Shown: in pieces, positions 16,752 to 25,430 of the stretch
How positions within the stretch are numbered: the first letter of the stretch is position 1
Layout: each line of letters opens with the position of its first letter
Assembly: GCF_039540575.1 (NCBI RefSeq)
Contig: NZ_BAABFC010000001.1
Location: 124,001 to 188,000 of the forward strand
Reading direction: 5' to 3'
Origin: Pseudaeromonas paramecii
Lineage (GTDB): Bacteria > Pseudomonadota > Gammaproteobacteria > Enterobacterales > Aeromonadaceae
Length of the DNA: 64,000 nt
Program-made: the position numbers and the translations under genes
The notes under the pieces: model-generated
What the model saw: the letters and a program-made list of their open reading frames with translations, nothing else
Database searches by the model: none
What the model was told of the DNA's origin: nothing

Positions 16752-17528
16752 TTGCTGATCGACTCTCATTGCCACCTGGATCGCCTGGATTATGGCGGCA
16801 AGCATGTGGATGTGGCAGACGTTCTGGCGAAAGCCAAGGCCCGGGGCGTGTCGCACCTGCTCAGCGTCAGTGTGACCCTGGAGCATTTCCCGGCCATGCG
16901 TCAGCTGATCGAACCCTATCCCCAGGTGTTTGCCTCTTGCGGTGTGCATCCGCTGGATCAGGAAACCCCTTGGAGTCAGGCGCAGTTATTAAGCCTGGCC
17001 GACGACGCCAGGGTGGTGGCCATTGGCGAGACGGGGCTCGATTACTTTTATGGTCCCGAGCAGATACCCCAGCAGCAGGCGGCGTTTCGCCAGCATATTC
17101 AGGTGGCCCGGCAGCTCAACAAGCCGCTGATCGTCCATACCCGCGATGCCAAGGCCGATACCCTGCAGATCCTAAAGGAGGAGGGGGCCGAGGCGGTAGG
17201 GGGCGTGCTGCACTGCTTTACCGAAGATTGGGAGATGGCCCAGGCGGCCATGGCGTTGGGTTTTTATATCTCCATCTCCGGCATCGTTACCTTCCGCAAC
17301 GCCGATGCCCTGCGGGAGGTCACCCGCAAGCTGCCGCTTGATCGTCTGCTCATAGAGACCGACTCCCCCTATCTGGCACCTGTGCCCCATCGCGGCCAGC
17401 AAAATGAGCCGGCCTACGTGCGGGATGTGGCCGAATACGTGGCCTGGTTGCGCAACATGCAGGTGTATGACCTGTGTGAGGCCACCAGTGCCAACTTCTT
17501 CCGGCTGTTTTCCTTGGCGCGCGCCTAA
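16752..17528 (+). CDS. TatD-family metal-dependent hydrolase (YcfH type)
   Basis: 258 aa TIM-barrel nuclease/hydrolase. Metal ligands are visible: DSHCHLD at the N-terminus, IGETGLDYF, VHTRDA, VLHCFTE and ETDSPYLAP. Position after holB identifies it with E. coli ycfH. I use the TTG at 16752, which has AGGAG 7 bases upstream and gives LLIDSHCHLD; a longer frame extends back into holB but shows no family similarity. It is the last gene of the fab-holB cluster. A GC-rich inverted repeat at 17564-17583 follows but has no T-run. Confidence 0.92.
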   Translation: MLIDSHCHLDRLDYGGKHVDVADVLAKAKARGVSHLLSVSVTLEHFPAMRQLIEPYPQVFASCGVHPLDQETPWSQAQLLSLADDARVVAIGETGLDYFYGPEQIPQQQAAFRQHIQVARQLNKPLIVHTRDAKADTLQILKEEGAEAVGGVLHCFTEDWEMAQAAMALGFYISISGIVTFRNADALREVTRKLPLDRLLIETDSPYLAPVPHRGQQNEPAYVRDVAEYVAWLRNMQVYDLCEATSANFFRLFSLARA

Positions 17529-17588
17529 GGGCCAACCGACCTCGACGCGTCAGTCATTGTCTCGCGGCCCGGTGACGGGCCGCTGTCG

Positions 17589-17708
17589 TTAGTGTTGCTG
17601 CCGGGCGTGACTGAGCAGTTGCTGCAGCTGGAACAAGGCGGCATGGATGCGGGTCAGATTCTCATCCACCCGGGCCATCATGGCCTGATGTTGGCGGGTA
17701 AAGTTCAT
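17589..17708 (-). CDS. Candidate 39-residue small protein
   Basis: An open frame of 39 codons with an ideal AGGAGG ribosome binding site 5 bases before its ATG, in a 430-base gap where no gene is otherwise apparent. The product begins MNFTRQHQAMMARVDENLTR and continues as one Gln/His/Leu-rich helix with hydrophobic residues at a-d spacing (LFQLQQLL). No signal peptide or motif. I do not recognise it. No promoter is convincing. Downstream lies a GC-rich palindrome (17564-17583) without a T-run. Confidence 0.45.
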   Translation of the reverse strand: MNFTRQHQAMMARVDENLTRIHAALFQLQQLLSHARQQH

Positions 17709-17874
17709 GGCGACCTCCTGGGTTGGCGTAAAAGCTGGCGCAGCAAAAACGAGGTACGACTCTGACTCTAAACCGCCTGAAAACGATTTCCGTGGTGAGT
17801 GTCACGCCATGAGGTCGAGGGTTAATTGAGGTTAAGATCTGTGAGGTTGCCCGCTGCTTGTTGGCGGCATTCAG

Positions 17875-17907
17875 AAAAAAACAGCGCCGCTGTGGCTAGC
17901 GGCGCTG
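17875..17907 (-). terminator. Terminator of the his operon
   Basis: On the minus strand, 10-bp perfect stem CAGCGCCGCT / AGCGGCGCTG followed by seven T. It lies about 50 bases after the hisI stop. Confidence 0.88.
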
Positions 17908-17958
17908 GTGGTTGTGACAAAGGCCTCGGCGGCAGTTGTCTGAGCACAGACGCGTGCC

Positions 17959-18585
17959 TTATTTGGTCTGATGGCGCTCAGCCAGGCGGTTCACCACATC
18001 GGCCAGTTGCAGACCTTCGTTTTGCAGCAGCACCGTCAGGTGATAGAGCAGATCGGCAGATTCATTGATCAGCTCTTCGCGATCCTTGGCCATGGCGGCC
18101 AGGGCCACTTCCACCCCTTCTTCCCCCACCTTCTGGGCGATGCGCTTGGTGCCCTTGGCATACAGGCGCGCCGTGTAGCTGGTCTCGGGATCGGCACCCT
18201 TGCGGGCGGCCAGCAGCTGCTCCAGCTCGGCCAGGAAGGCCAGGGGCGGGCGCGGGTGGCCGTCGAAGCAGCTCACCGTGCCCTTGTGGCAGGTGGGGCC
18301 CACCGGCTCGGCGGCGATCAGCAGGCAGTCGCGGTCGCAGTCGGTGCTGATGGCCTTGAGGTTCAGAAAGTGCCCTGAGCTTTCGCCCTTGGTCCACAGC
18401 CGACCCTTGGTACGGCTGAAGAAGGTGACATGGCCGCTCTTGAGCGTCTCGGTGAGGGCCTCCTGGTTGAGGAAGCCCTGCATCAGCACCTCACCGGTCA
18501 CCACGTCCTGGACGATGGCCGGCATCAGGCCATCTACCTTTTGCCAGTCCAGTTGGCTGGCATCAAATTGCAGTTGTTCAGTCAC
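17959..18585 (-). CDS. hisI: Bifunctional phosphoribosyl-AMP cyclohydrolase / phosphoribosyl-ATP pyrophosphatase
   Basis: 208 aa fusion (HisIE) for histidine steps 2 and 3. The cyclohydrolase domain (residues 1-115) carries DCDRDCLL and CHKGTVSCF, with zinc/magnesium ligands. The pyrophosphatase domain (about 120-205) has the acidic helical EEGVEVALAAMAKDREELINESADLLYHL. It is the last gene of the operon and overlaps hisF by 8 bases. Confidence 0.97.
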   Translation of the reverse strand: MTEQLQFDASQLDWQKVDGLMPAIVQDVVTGEVLMQGFLNQEALTETLKSGHVTFFSRTKGRLWTKGESSGHFLNLKAISTDCDRDCLLIAAEPVGPTCHKGTVSCFDGHPRPPLAFLAELEQLLAARKGADPETSYTARLYAKGTKRIAQKVGEEGVEVALAAMAKDREELINESADLLYHLTVLLQNEGLQLADVVNRLAERHQTK

Positions 18586-19351
18586 GGATCGCTACTCCTT
18601 GATCGCGCAGATAGGCTTTGAGCTCAGGGATGGGAATGATGCCCTTGTGGAACACGGAGGCCGCCAGGGCACCGTCCACGTCCGCCTGGCTGAAGGCGTC
18701 GTAAAAGTGTTGCATCTCGCCGGCACCGCCAGAGGCGATGAGCGGCACCTTGCACAGGCCGCGGATGAGCTTGAGCTGGTCCAGATCATAGCCCTTGCGC
18801 ATGCCGTCCTGGTTCATCATGTTCAGCACGATTTCGCCGGCGCCGCGGCGTTGCACCTCTTGCACCCAGTCGGGGGTGGTCCACTGGGTGATGCGGGTGC
18901 GGCTCTCGTCGCCCGTGTACTGCTTGACCTGGTAGCAGCCGGTCTCGGCATCGAAATAGGAGTCGATACCCACCACCACGCACTGCACACCGAAGCGGTC
19001 CGCCAGGGCGGTGATCAGGCTGGGATCCGCCAGGGCGGGGGAGTTGATGGAGATCTTGTCGGCGCCGAATTCCAGGATGCGGCGGGCGTCTTCCACACTC
19101 TTGATGCCGCCGGCGACACAGAAGGGAATGTCGATCACCTCGGCCACCCGGCTCACCCAGCTCTTGTCCACCACCCGGGCGTCGGAGGAGGCGGTGATGT
19201 CGTAGAACACCAGTTCATCGGCGCCCTCTTCGGCGTAGCGCTTGGCCAGGGGCACTATGTCGCCCATCACCTCGTGGTTGCGAAACTGGATGCCCTTGAC
19301 CACAACGCCATCCTTGACGTCCAGGCAGGGAATTATGCGTCTTGCCAGCAT
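18578..19351 (-). CDS. hisF: Imidazole glycerol phosphate synthase, cyclase subunit
   Basis: 257 aa (beta/alpha)8 barrel. MLARRIIPCLDVKDGVVVKG opens the protein; Asp11 is one catalytic residue and the second is in ASGGAGEMQHF/VDGALAAS context. HisF works with HisH to make IGP and AICAR. It overlaps the end of hisA by 19 bases. Confidence 0.98.
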   Translation of the reverse strand: MLARRIIPCLDVKDGVVVKGIQFRNHEVMGDIVPLAKRYAEEGADELVFYDITASSDARVVDKSWVSRVAEVIDIPFCVAGGIKSVEDARRILEFGADKISINSPALADPSLITALADRFGVQCVVVGIDSYFDAETGCYQVKQYTGDESRTRITQWTTPDWVQEVQRRGAGEIVLNMMNQDGMRKGYDLDQLKLIRGLCKVPLIASGGAGEMQHFYDAFSQADVDGALAASVFHKGIIPIPELKAYLRDQGVAIRD

Positions 19352-20070
19352 GCGATGGCCTCCTCCACGGTGAATTTTCCTTCCAGCAGGGAGCGGCCCA
19401 ATATGATGCCGGCCACGCCGGAGCCTTTGAGGGCCTCGATATCGGCGATGCCGCCGATGCCGCCGGAGGCCTGGAAGGCCACCTGCGGGTAGGCCGCCGC
19501 CAGGCTGCGGTACAGCTCGACGTTGGAACCTTGCAAGGTGCCGTCACGGCTGATGTCGGTGCACAGGACGTGCTTCAGGCCCGCCGGCAGGAAGCGCTCG
19601 ATGAGCTCCTCGATGGTGACACCGCTGTCCTGCTGCCAGCCTGCCACCGCGATGAGGCGGCGACCGTCGGCGGCGATGTTCACATCCAGGGCCAGCACGA
19701 TGTGCTCGGCGCCGTATTTTTCCATCCAGCCCATCACCATCTGCGGATCCTTGACGGCGGTGGAGCCGATCACCACCCGGTTGGCACCGGCGTCCAGCAG
19801 GTCTTTCACGTCCTGCTCGGTACGCACGCCGCCGCCGATCTGCACCGGGGCCGGGGTGTGTTTCAGCAGATCACGGATGACGCTGAGCTGGCGCTTGGCG
19901 GCGTCTTTGGCGCCGTCGAGATCCACCAGGTGCAGCTGGGCGGCGCCCGCCGCCACATAGAGATCGAAACGCTCCTGGGCCGAGGCGCTGTATTCGGTCT
20001 TCTGGCCGTAGTCCCCCTGGTAGAGGCGCACCACCTTGCCGTTAATCAAATCAATTGCCGGTATGATCAT
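19333..20070 (-). CDS. hisA: ProFAR isomerase
   Basis: 245 aa barrel related to HisF. IIPAIDLINGKVVRLYQGDYG carries the catalytic Asp8, and the second Asp lies in TDISRDGTLQGSN. QIGGGVRTEQD and ASGGIGGIAD are the two phosphate-binding loops. It follows hisH by 9 bases. Confidence 0.97.
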   Translation of the reverse strand: MIIPAIDLINGKVVRLYQGDYGQKTEYSASAQERFDLYVAAGAAQLHLVDLDGAKDAAKRQLSVIRDLLKHTPAPVQIGGGVRTEQDVKDLLDAGANRVVIGSTAVKDPQMVMGWMEKYGAEHIVLALDVNIAADGRRLIAVAGWQQDSGVTIEELIERFLPAGLKHVLCTDISRDGTLQGSNVELYRSLAAAYPQVAFQASGGIGGIADIEALKGSGVAGIILGRSLLEGKFTVEEAIACWQDA

Positions 20071-20079
20071 GGCGTCCTC

Positions 20080-20691
20080 TTACATGTCCAGGAAGTTTTG
20101 AATGAGCCGCGCCCCCACCTTGCCGGAGCGTTCCGGGTGGAATTGGGCGCCGAAGAAGTTGTCCCGGCCCACCACGGCGGTGAAGGGACCACCGTAGTCA
20201 CAGCGGGCCAGGGTGGCGTCCGTCACCTCCAGGGCATAGGAGTGGACGAAGTAGAAGTAGCTGCCGCTGGGGATGCCGGCAAACAGCGGATGGCTGCCGT
20301 CATGCTCCACCTGGTTCCAGCCCATGTGGGGCAGGCGCAGGTCGCCCACCTGCATCAGCTTCACCTTGCCCGGCACCACCCCCAGACAGGGGATGTCGGT
20401 CTCACCGCCCATGTGCTCCTCGGAGGCTTGGGCCAGCATCTGCATGCCCAGACAGAAACCCAGCAGCGGCTGCTTGGCGGCCCGCACCAGCTCGGTCAGG
20501 CCCCGCTCGTTGAGGTTGGCCATGGCGGCCTTGGCGGTGCCTACTCCCGGCAGGATCAGCTTGTCGGCAGCCTCGATGGTGGCGGCATCCCGGCTCACCT
20601 CGGCGTTCACGCCTAGGCGGGCGATGGCCATGCGTACCGAGGAGAGGTTGGCGCAGCCAGTGTCTATGATGACGACCTGTTGTTGTGCCAT
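20080..20691 (-). CDS. hisH: Imidazole glycerol phosphate synthase, glutaminase subunit
   Basis: 203 aa class I glutamine amidotransferase. Nucleophile Cys is in PLLGFCLGMQML (about residue 81), and the His-Glu pair is in GAQFHPERSG. It feeds ammonia to HisF. Its ATG shares a base with the hisB stop. Confidence 0.97.
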   Translation of the reverse strand: MAQQQVVIIDTGCANLSSVRMAIARLGVNAEVSRDAATIEAADKLILPGVGTAKAAMANLNERGLTELVRAAKQPLLGFCLGMQMLAQASEEHMGGETDIPCLGVVPGKVKLMQVGDLRLPHMGWNQVEHDGSHPLFAGIPSGSYFYFVHSYALEVTDATLARCDYGGPFTAVVGRDNFFGAQFHPERSGKVGARLIQNFLDM

Positions 20692-21809
20692 TAGAGAACT
20701 CCCTTGCTGGAGGGCAGCTCGGTGCCCTCGACCCGGATGGCCTGGCGCAGGGCCCGGCCGAAGCCCTTGAACAGCGCCTCCACCTGATGGTGGGTGTTGC
20801 CCGGGGTGACCGTCAGGTGCAGGGTGATGGCCATGGCATCGGACAGGGAGCGGAAGAAGTGGGGCACCATCTCGGTGGCCATCTCGCCCACAGTGTCCCG
20901 GCCGAAGTCGGCATCACAGCGGAACACGAAGAAGGGGCGGCCGGAGAGATCCAGCGCGGCCCGCACCTCTTGCTCCACCAGGGACTCGGGGAAGGCGTCG
21001 ACCTTGGCCTGAACTTCGTCCATGGCCAGCACGAAGCCGAAGCGGCCGATCCCGCGCTTGTTGCCCAGGGCCTGCTTGAGGGCCTCGCCCAGGGCAAGAC
21101 CCACGTCTTCCACCGTGTGGTGATCGTCGATGTGCAGATCGCCCTTCACCGCCAACTTGAGCTGGAAGCCGGCGTGGGTGGCGATCTGATCCAGCATGTG
21201 ATCGAAGAAGCCGATGCCGGTGGCAATCTGGTTGCCACCCTGCTTGTCCAGATCCACCTTCACCTCGATCTGCGTCTCCTTGGTGTTGCGGATCACCTGG
21301 GCCTGGCGGCCATGGCCCAGCAGGCGGTCACGGATCTGAGTCCAGTTGCAAGTCTCTGGATTGTATTGAATTCCAGTGATGCCCATGTTCTCGGCCAGCT
21401 GGATGTCGGTGAGGCGATCGCCGATCACATAGCTGTTGGCGTGATCGATGCGGCCGCTCTGCAGCCAGGGCTTGACCAGTCCCAGCTTGGGCTTGCGACA
21501 GGTGCAGTCGTCGGTGGGGAAGTGCGGGCAGATCAGCACCTCTTCCCAGTGCACACCCTGCGATTCAAACAGGTGTATCATCAGGTCATGGGGCGGCTGA
21601 AAGTGCTCCAGCGGCAGGCTGTCGGTGCCCAGGCCATCCTGGTTGGTGACCATCACCAGCTTGAAGCCGGCGGCCTGCAGCTCACGCAGCACGGGGATCA
21701 CCATGGGCTCGAAGCGCAGCTTGTCCAGCCGGTCTACCTGCTTGTCGGTGACGGGTTCCTCGATGAGGGTGCCATCCCGGTCGATAAAAAGTATGCGTTC
21801 CTTGTTCAC
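20691..21809 (-). CDS. hisB: Bifunctional histidinol-phosphatase / imidazoleglycerol-phosphate dehydratase
   Basis: 372 aa fusion. The N-terminal DDDD-type phosphatase (residues 1-165) has FIDRDGTL, VTNQDG, the zinc cysteines CPHFPTDDCTC, and GDRLTDIQLA. The C-terminal dehydratase has FFDHMLDQIATHAGF and IDDHHTVEDVGLALGEAL. Compared with E. coli HisB (355 aa) there is an insert of about 14 residues between FVLAMDE and RAALDLSGRP. The N-terminal phosphatase fusion is an enteric-type trait. Confidence 0.96.
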   Translation of the reverse strand: MNKERILFIDRDGTLIEEPVTDKQVDRLDKLRFEPMVIPVLRELQAAGFKLVMVTNQDGLGTDSLPLEHFQPPHDLMIHLFESQGVHWEEVLICPHFPTDDCTCRKPKLGLVKPWLQSGRIDHANSYVIGDRLTDIQLAENMGITGIQYNPETCNWTQIRDRLLGHGRQAQVIRNTKETQIEVKVDLDKQGGNQIATGIGFFDHMLDQIATHAGFQLKLAVKGDLHIDDHHTVEDVGLALGEALKQALGNKRGIGRFGFVLAMDEVQAKVDAFPESLVEQEVRAALDLSGRPFFVFRCDADFGRDTVGEMATEMVPHFFRSLSDAMAITLHLTVTPGNTHHQVEALFKGFGRALRQAIRVEGTELPSSKGVL

Positions 21810-21823
21810 TTTGACTCCTTGGC

Positions 21824-22894
21824 TTACAGGCGCTTGAGCACATCCAAGACGGCGGCCATTTCGGCCTCGTCACCTATGGTGATGCGCACGCAATTCTCCA
21901 GCATGGGCTTGCTGCCAAAATCCCGCAGTATGATGCCGGCGTCCACCATGGCGGCGAACAGGGCGCTGCCGCTGTCGAACCGCGCCAGCAGGAAGTTGCC
22001 GTGGTCATCGAACAGCGACTGCACGCAGGGCTGCTGGGCCAGTTCGGCCTTGAGTTCCGCCTTCAAGCGGTTGAGCCAGGCCACGCGGCTGCGCATGGTG
22101 TCCAGCCCTTCCGGGCTCAGGGCCTGGGCGGCGATCTGGGCCACGGGCTCCGGGATGGGATAGGGGGCGATCACCTTGAGCAGCAGATTGATCACCTCCG
22201 GATTGGCCAGGGTGAAGCCACAACGCAGGCCGGCCAGGGCGAAGCCCTTGGACAGGGTGCGCGTGATCACCAGATGCGGATAGTGACGGATCAAGTCCAC
22301 CATGCTGGCCTCGGGGCAGAACTCTATGTAGGCCTCGTCTACCACCACTATGCTCTTGCCGGCGGTAGCCTCCAGGATGGGGATCAGCTTCTCCCGCGCC
22401 ACCAGGGTGCCGGTGGGGTTGTTGGGGGAGCAGAAGAACAGCACCTTGATGGGTTTGCCGCGGGAGAGCTCCGCCAAAATGGCGGGCACGTCCGGCTGGA
22501 AGTCCGGCAGGGGCGGCAGGGTGCGCATGCCCACGCCACAGGTCTCGGCGCTGATGCTGTACATGCCGTAGGTGGGCGGGCAGAAGAGGATCTCTTCTTC
22601 GCCTGGCTCGCAGAAGGTGCGGATCAGCAGCTCGATGGCTTCATCAGAGCCACGGCTCACCAGTACCTGGTCGGCGGTGAGGCCGGCGTAGGCGGCATAA
22701 CGGCGGATCACCTCCGGCGGCTGGCACTCGGGATAGCGATTGAGTCGGCTGCAATCGAGCTCGTACTGCTCGGCCTTGGGCGCCTCGTTGGCGTTCAAAA
22801 ACACGTGGCCCTTGCCACCGATGCGGCGGGCGGACAGATAGGGGGTCAAAGCCTGCACCCGTTGGCAGGCCAGTTGGGTCAAGGTCTTGCTCAT
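21824..22894 (-). CDS. hisC: Histidinol-phosphate aminotransferase
   Basis: 356 aa fold-type I PLP aminotransferase. Seen: LNANEAPKAEQYELDCSRLNRYPE, VSRGSDEAIELLIRTFC, NNPTG, VVDEAYIEF, the PLP lysine in TLSKGFALAGLRCGF, and the C-terminal VRITIG. Overlaps hisD by 4 bases. Confidence 0.97.
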   Translation of the reverse strand: MSKTLTQLACQRVQALTPYLSARRIGGKGHVFLNANEAPKAEQYELDCSRLNRYPECQPPEVIRRYAAYAGLTADQVLVSRGSDEAIELLIRTFCEPGEEEILFCPPTYGMYSISAETCGVGMRTLPPLPDFQPDVPAILAELSRGKPIKVLFFCSPNNPTGTLVAREKLIPILEATAGKSIVVVDEAYIEFCPEASMVDLIRHYPHLVITRTLSKGFALAGLRCGFTLANPEVINLLLKVIAPYPIPEPVAQIAAQALSPEGLDTMRSRVAWLNRLKAELKAELAQQPCVQSLFDDHGNFLLARFDSGSALFAAMVDAGIILRDFGSKPMLENCVRITIGDEAEMAAVLDVLKRL

Positions 22895-24195
22895 GCTGAA
22901 GGCTCCTGGGCGTTGATTTCTGCCATCCGCAGCACCACCGCCTGGCGGTGGGCATCCAAACCTTCGGCGTTGGCCATGGCAATGACGGTGTCCCCCAGGC
23001 CCTTGAGGCCCTCGGCGGAGAGCTCCTGCACAGTGTAGCGGCGCTGGTAATCCGCCAGCCCCAGGCTGGAGGCCGTTCTGGCATAACCGTAGGTGGGCAG
23101 GGTGTGGTTGGTACCGCTGGCGTAATCCCCGACGGACTCAGGGGTCCAGGCACCCAGGAAGATGGAGCCGGCGTTTTCGAGCCATGGCAGTAGCTCCCGC
23201 GGCGCGCTGGTTTGCACGATCAGGTGCTCAGGCGCGTACTCGTTGGAGATGATGCAGGCCTCCTTGATGTCGCCACACAGTATGGTGAGGCTCTCGGCCA
23301 GGGCCTTACGGGCGATGTCGGCGCGGGACAGGGTCTGCAGCTGACGTTCCACCGCCGCATCCACCGCCTTGGCCAGGGTGATGCTGGGGGTGACCAGCAC
23401 CACCTGGGAGTCAGGGCCATGCTCGGCCTGGGAGAGCAGATCGGCGGCGACAAACTCCGGATTGGCGCTGTCATCGGCGATCACCAGCACCTCGGAGGGG
23501 CCGGCGGGCATATCGATGGCGGCACCACGCACATCCAGACTGACCTGACGCTTGGCCTCGGTGACCCAGGCGTTGCCAGGGCCGAAGATCTTGTCCACCT
23601 TCTGTACCGTCTGGGTGCCGTAGGCCATGGCGGCGATGGCCTGGGCACCACCCATGGTGTAGATCTCGCTCACGCCGCACAGGCGGGCGGCAAACAGTAT
23701 CTCGTTGGCGATGGGGGGCGGGGAGCAGAGCACCACCTTGCGGCAGCCGGCCAGCTTGGCGGGCACCGCCAGCATCAGCACGGTACTCACCAGGGGCGCG
23801 CTGCCACCGGGCACATAGAGGCCGACCCGGCCGATGGCATGGGTGTGCAGCTCGCAGCGCACGCCGGGCTGGGTGTCCATCACCAGGGGCGCCATCTGCT
23901 GGGCGGCGTGGAAGCGGGCTATGTTGTCATAGGCATGACGGATGGCCTGCTGCATGGCCGGGGTGACCGCATCGGCCGCCGCGTCTATCTCGGCCTGAGT
24001 CAGGACTATCTTGCCATCGGGCACCTTGTCGAAGGCGGCCGTGTATTCCTTGAGGGCCTTGTCGCCTTCGCGGCGGATGTTGGTCAGGATGTTGAGCACG
24101 GTGGCGCTGATGTCGGCGGCCTGATTCATGGCCGGTCGGGTCAGCTGCGTGCGGCGATCCTGCGGGCTCAGTTCGGCCCAGTTGACGATACGCAT
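22891..24195 (-). CDS. hisD: Histidinol dehydrogenase
   Basis: 434 aa zinc enzyme for the last two oxidation steps. Seen: GRVGLYVPGGSAPLVSTVLM, FGPGNAWVTEAKR, MPAGPSEVLVIADDSANP, the zinc-site Gln-Ala-Glu-His (LLSQAEHGPDSQ) and EHLIV. It starts 9 bases after hisG. Confidence 0.98.
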   Translation of the reverse strand: MRIVNWAELSPQDRRTQLTRPAMNQAADISATVLNILTNIRREGDKALKEYTAAFDKVPDGKIVLTQAEIDAAADAVTPAMQQAIRHAYDNIARFHAAQQMAPLVMDTQPGVRCELHTHAIGRVGLYVPGGSAPLVSTVLMLAVPAKLAGCRKVVLCSPPPIANEILFAARLCGVSEIYTMGGAQAIAAMAYGTQTVQKVDKIFGPGNAWVTEAKRQVSLDVRGAAIDMPAGPSEVLVIADDSANPEFVAADLLSQAEHGPDSQVVLVTPSITLAKAVDAAVERQLQTLSRADIARKALAESLTILCGDIKEACIISNEYAPEHLIVQTSAPRELLPWLENAGSIFLGAWTPESVGDYASGTNHTLPTYGYARTASSLGLADYQRRYTVQELSAEGLKGLGDTVIAMANAEGLDAHRQAVVLRMAEINAQEPSA

Positions 24196-24204
24196 GACGC
24201 CTCC

Positions 24205-25101
24205 TTACTCCATCATCTTCTCGATGGGCAACACCAGAATGGAGCTGGCACCCAGGTCCTTGAGCTTCTCCATGGTTTCCCAGAACAGGGTCTCGGTGGA
24301 AACCACGTGCATGGCCACGTGATTGGTGTCACCGGCCAGGTTCATGATGGTGGGGTTTTCGGCGCCGGGCATCAGGGCACTGATCTCGGCCAGCTTGTCC
24401 TTGGGGGCGTGCAGCATGATGTATTTGCTTTCGCGGGCTTGCAGCATGCCCTGCAGGCGGGGGATCAGGGTATCGATGATCTGCTGCTTGGCCGGATCCA
24501 ACTCGTTGCAGGTCTGAATGAGCACCGCCTTGGACTGATAGATGATCTCCACTTCCTTGAGGCCGTTAGCCTCCAGGGTGGCACCTGAGCTCACCAGATC
24601 GCAGATGCCATCGGCCAGGCCGGCCCGCGGGGCCACTTCCACCGAGCCGGTCAGCAGCACCGGCTTGTATTTGACACCGCGCTCGGCCAGGTAACGGGTC
24701 AGCAGGTTGGGATAGGTGGTGGCGATGCGCTTGCCGTTGAGGCTGGCGACGCCTTCCCAGACCTGCTCCTGGGGCACGGCCAAGGAGAGACGGCATCCGC
24801 CGTAGTCCAGGCGTTGCAGCACCTTGTAGTCCACCGGCATCTCCATGCGGGCGCGCTCCAGCATGGTTTCTTCGAGCACGTTTTCGCCTACCACACCCAG
24901 GTCCACCACGCCGTCCATCACCAGGCCCGGGATGTCGTCATCCCGCACCCGCAGAATGTCGATGGGCATGTTTTCCACGTGGGCGATGAGGCGGTCTTCC
25001 CGCAGGTTGATCTTGAGGCCACAGCTCTTGAGCAGGGCTTGGGAGTCCTGGCTCAGGCGGCCAGATTTTTGCATCGCGATACGCAGGCGTTTGCTATCCA
25101 T
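24205..25101 (-). CDS. hisG: ATP phosphoribosyltransferase, long form
   Basis: 298 aa. First and feedback-inhibited enzyme of histidine synthesis. Long form: catalytic core plus C-terminal ACT-like regulatory domain (about residues 225-298), so no HisZ is needed. Seen: MDSKRLRIAMQKSGRLS, DGVVDLGVVGENVL, and the phosphoribosyl-binding region SGATLEANGLKEV. The ATG at 25101 has AAGGA upstream and matches the family; the frame continues upstream only through the attenuator. Confidence 0.97.
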   Translation of the reverse strand: MDSKRLRIAMQKSGRLSQDSQALLKSCGLKINLREDRLIAHVENMPIDILRVRDDDIPGLVMDGVVDLGVVGENVLEETMLERARMEMPVDYKVLQRLDYGGCRLSLAVPQEQVWEGVASLNGKRIATTYPNLLTRYLAERGVKYKPVLLTGSVEVAPRAGLADGICDLVSSGATLEANGLKEVEIIYQSKAVLIQTCNELDPAKQQIIDTLIPRLQGMLQARESKYIMLHAPKDKLAEISALMPGAENPTIMNLAGDTNHVAMHVVSTETLFWETMEKLKDLGASSILVLPIEKMME

Positions 25102-25120
25102 TTTTTGATCCTTGTTAAAT

Positions 25121-25158
25121 GAAAAAACCCTCGGAAGTCGTGATCTTCCGAGGGTTTT
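25121..25158 (-). terminator. his operon attenuator
   Basis: On the minus strand, a 14-bp near-perfect stem (AAAACCCTCGGAAG with CTTCCGAGGGTTTT, loop of 7) followed directly by T-run TTTTTT. It lies between the leader peptide and hisG. This is the terminator hairpin of a translation-coupled attenuator. Confidence 0.93.
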
Positions 25159-25224
25159 GTAACTGTGGCTGGCGCCGCCTGGAAGTTCACTTTCGTGTCT
25201 TCCAGCAGTCACCCTCCTGAAAGA

Positions 25225-25278
25225 CTATTCGGGATGATGGTGGTGATGATGAATAGTGTTCAGGAGCTGTGCTCGCAT
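25225..25278 (-). CDS. hisL: his operon leader peptide
   Basis: 17 residues, MRAQLLNTIHHHHHHPE, with six consecutive His codons, comparable to the seven of E. coli HisL. GGAAAGGG lies upstream of the ATG. Ribosome stalling at the His run when charged tRNA-His is scarce would prevent the downstream terminator (25121-25158) from forming and allow hisG-hisI expression. Too short for routine gene calling. Confidence 0.95.
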   Translation of the reverse strand: MRAQLLNTIHHHHHHPE

Positions 25279-25312
25279 GGCGTCTAACCCTTTCCTTGTT
25301 CGATAGGCCCCA

Positions 25313-25340
25313 ACGATACAGGGCTGGCAAAAAAATGCAA
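25313..25340 (-). promoter_or_regulatory. his operon promoter
   Basis: Minus strand -35 TTGCAT (25335-25340), 16-base spacer, -10 TATCGT (25313-25318). The predicted start lies about 25-30 bases before the hisL ATG. Confidence 0.65.
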
Positions 25341-25430
25341 GCCAGTCGTGCTGCCCGGCAAATCCGTACGGAAATGCTCAAAGTTTGGTCAGCGCGGCCG
25401 ATAATGAAGGTACAGCACAGGAGATACATC

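Noticed and set aside
17564..17583. GCGGCCC/GGGCCGC palindrome after tatD
   Set aside because: Strong stem but no T-run on either strand; not called a terminator.
18200..19492. 430-codon plus-strand frame across hisF and hisI
   Set aside because: Shadow of the real his genes on the opposite strand; His/Gly-rich composition typical of antisense translation of GC-rich DNA.
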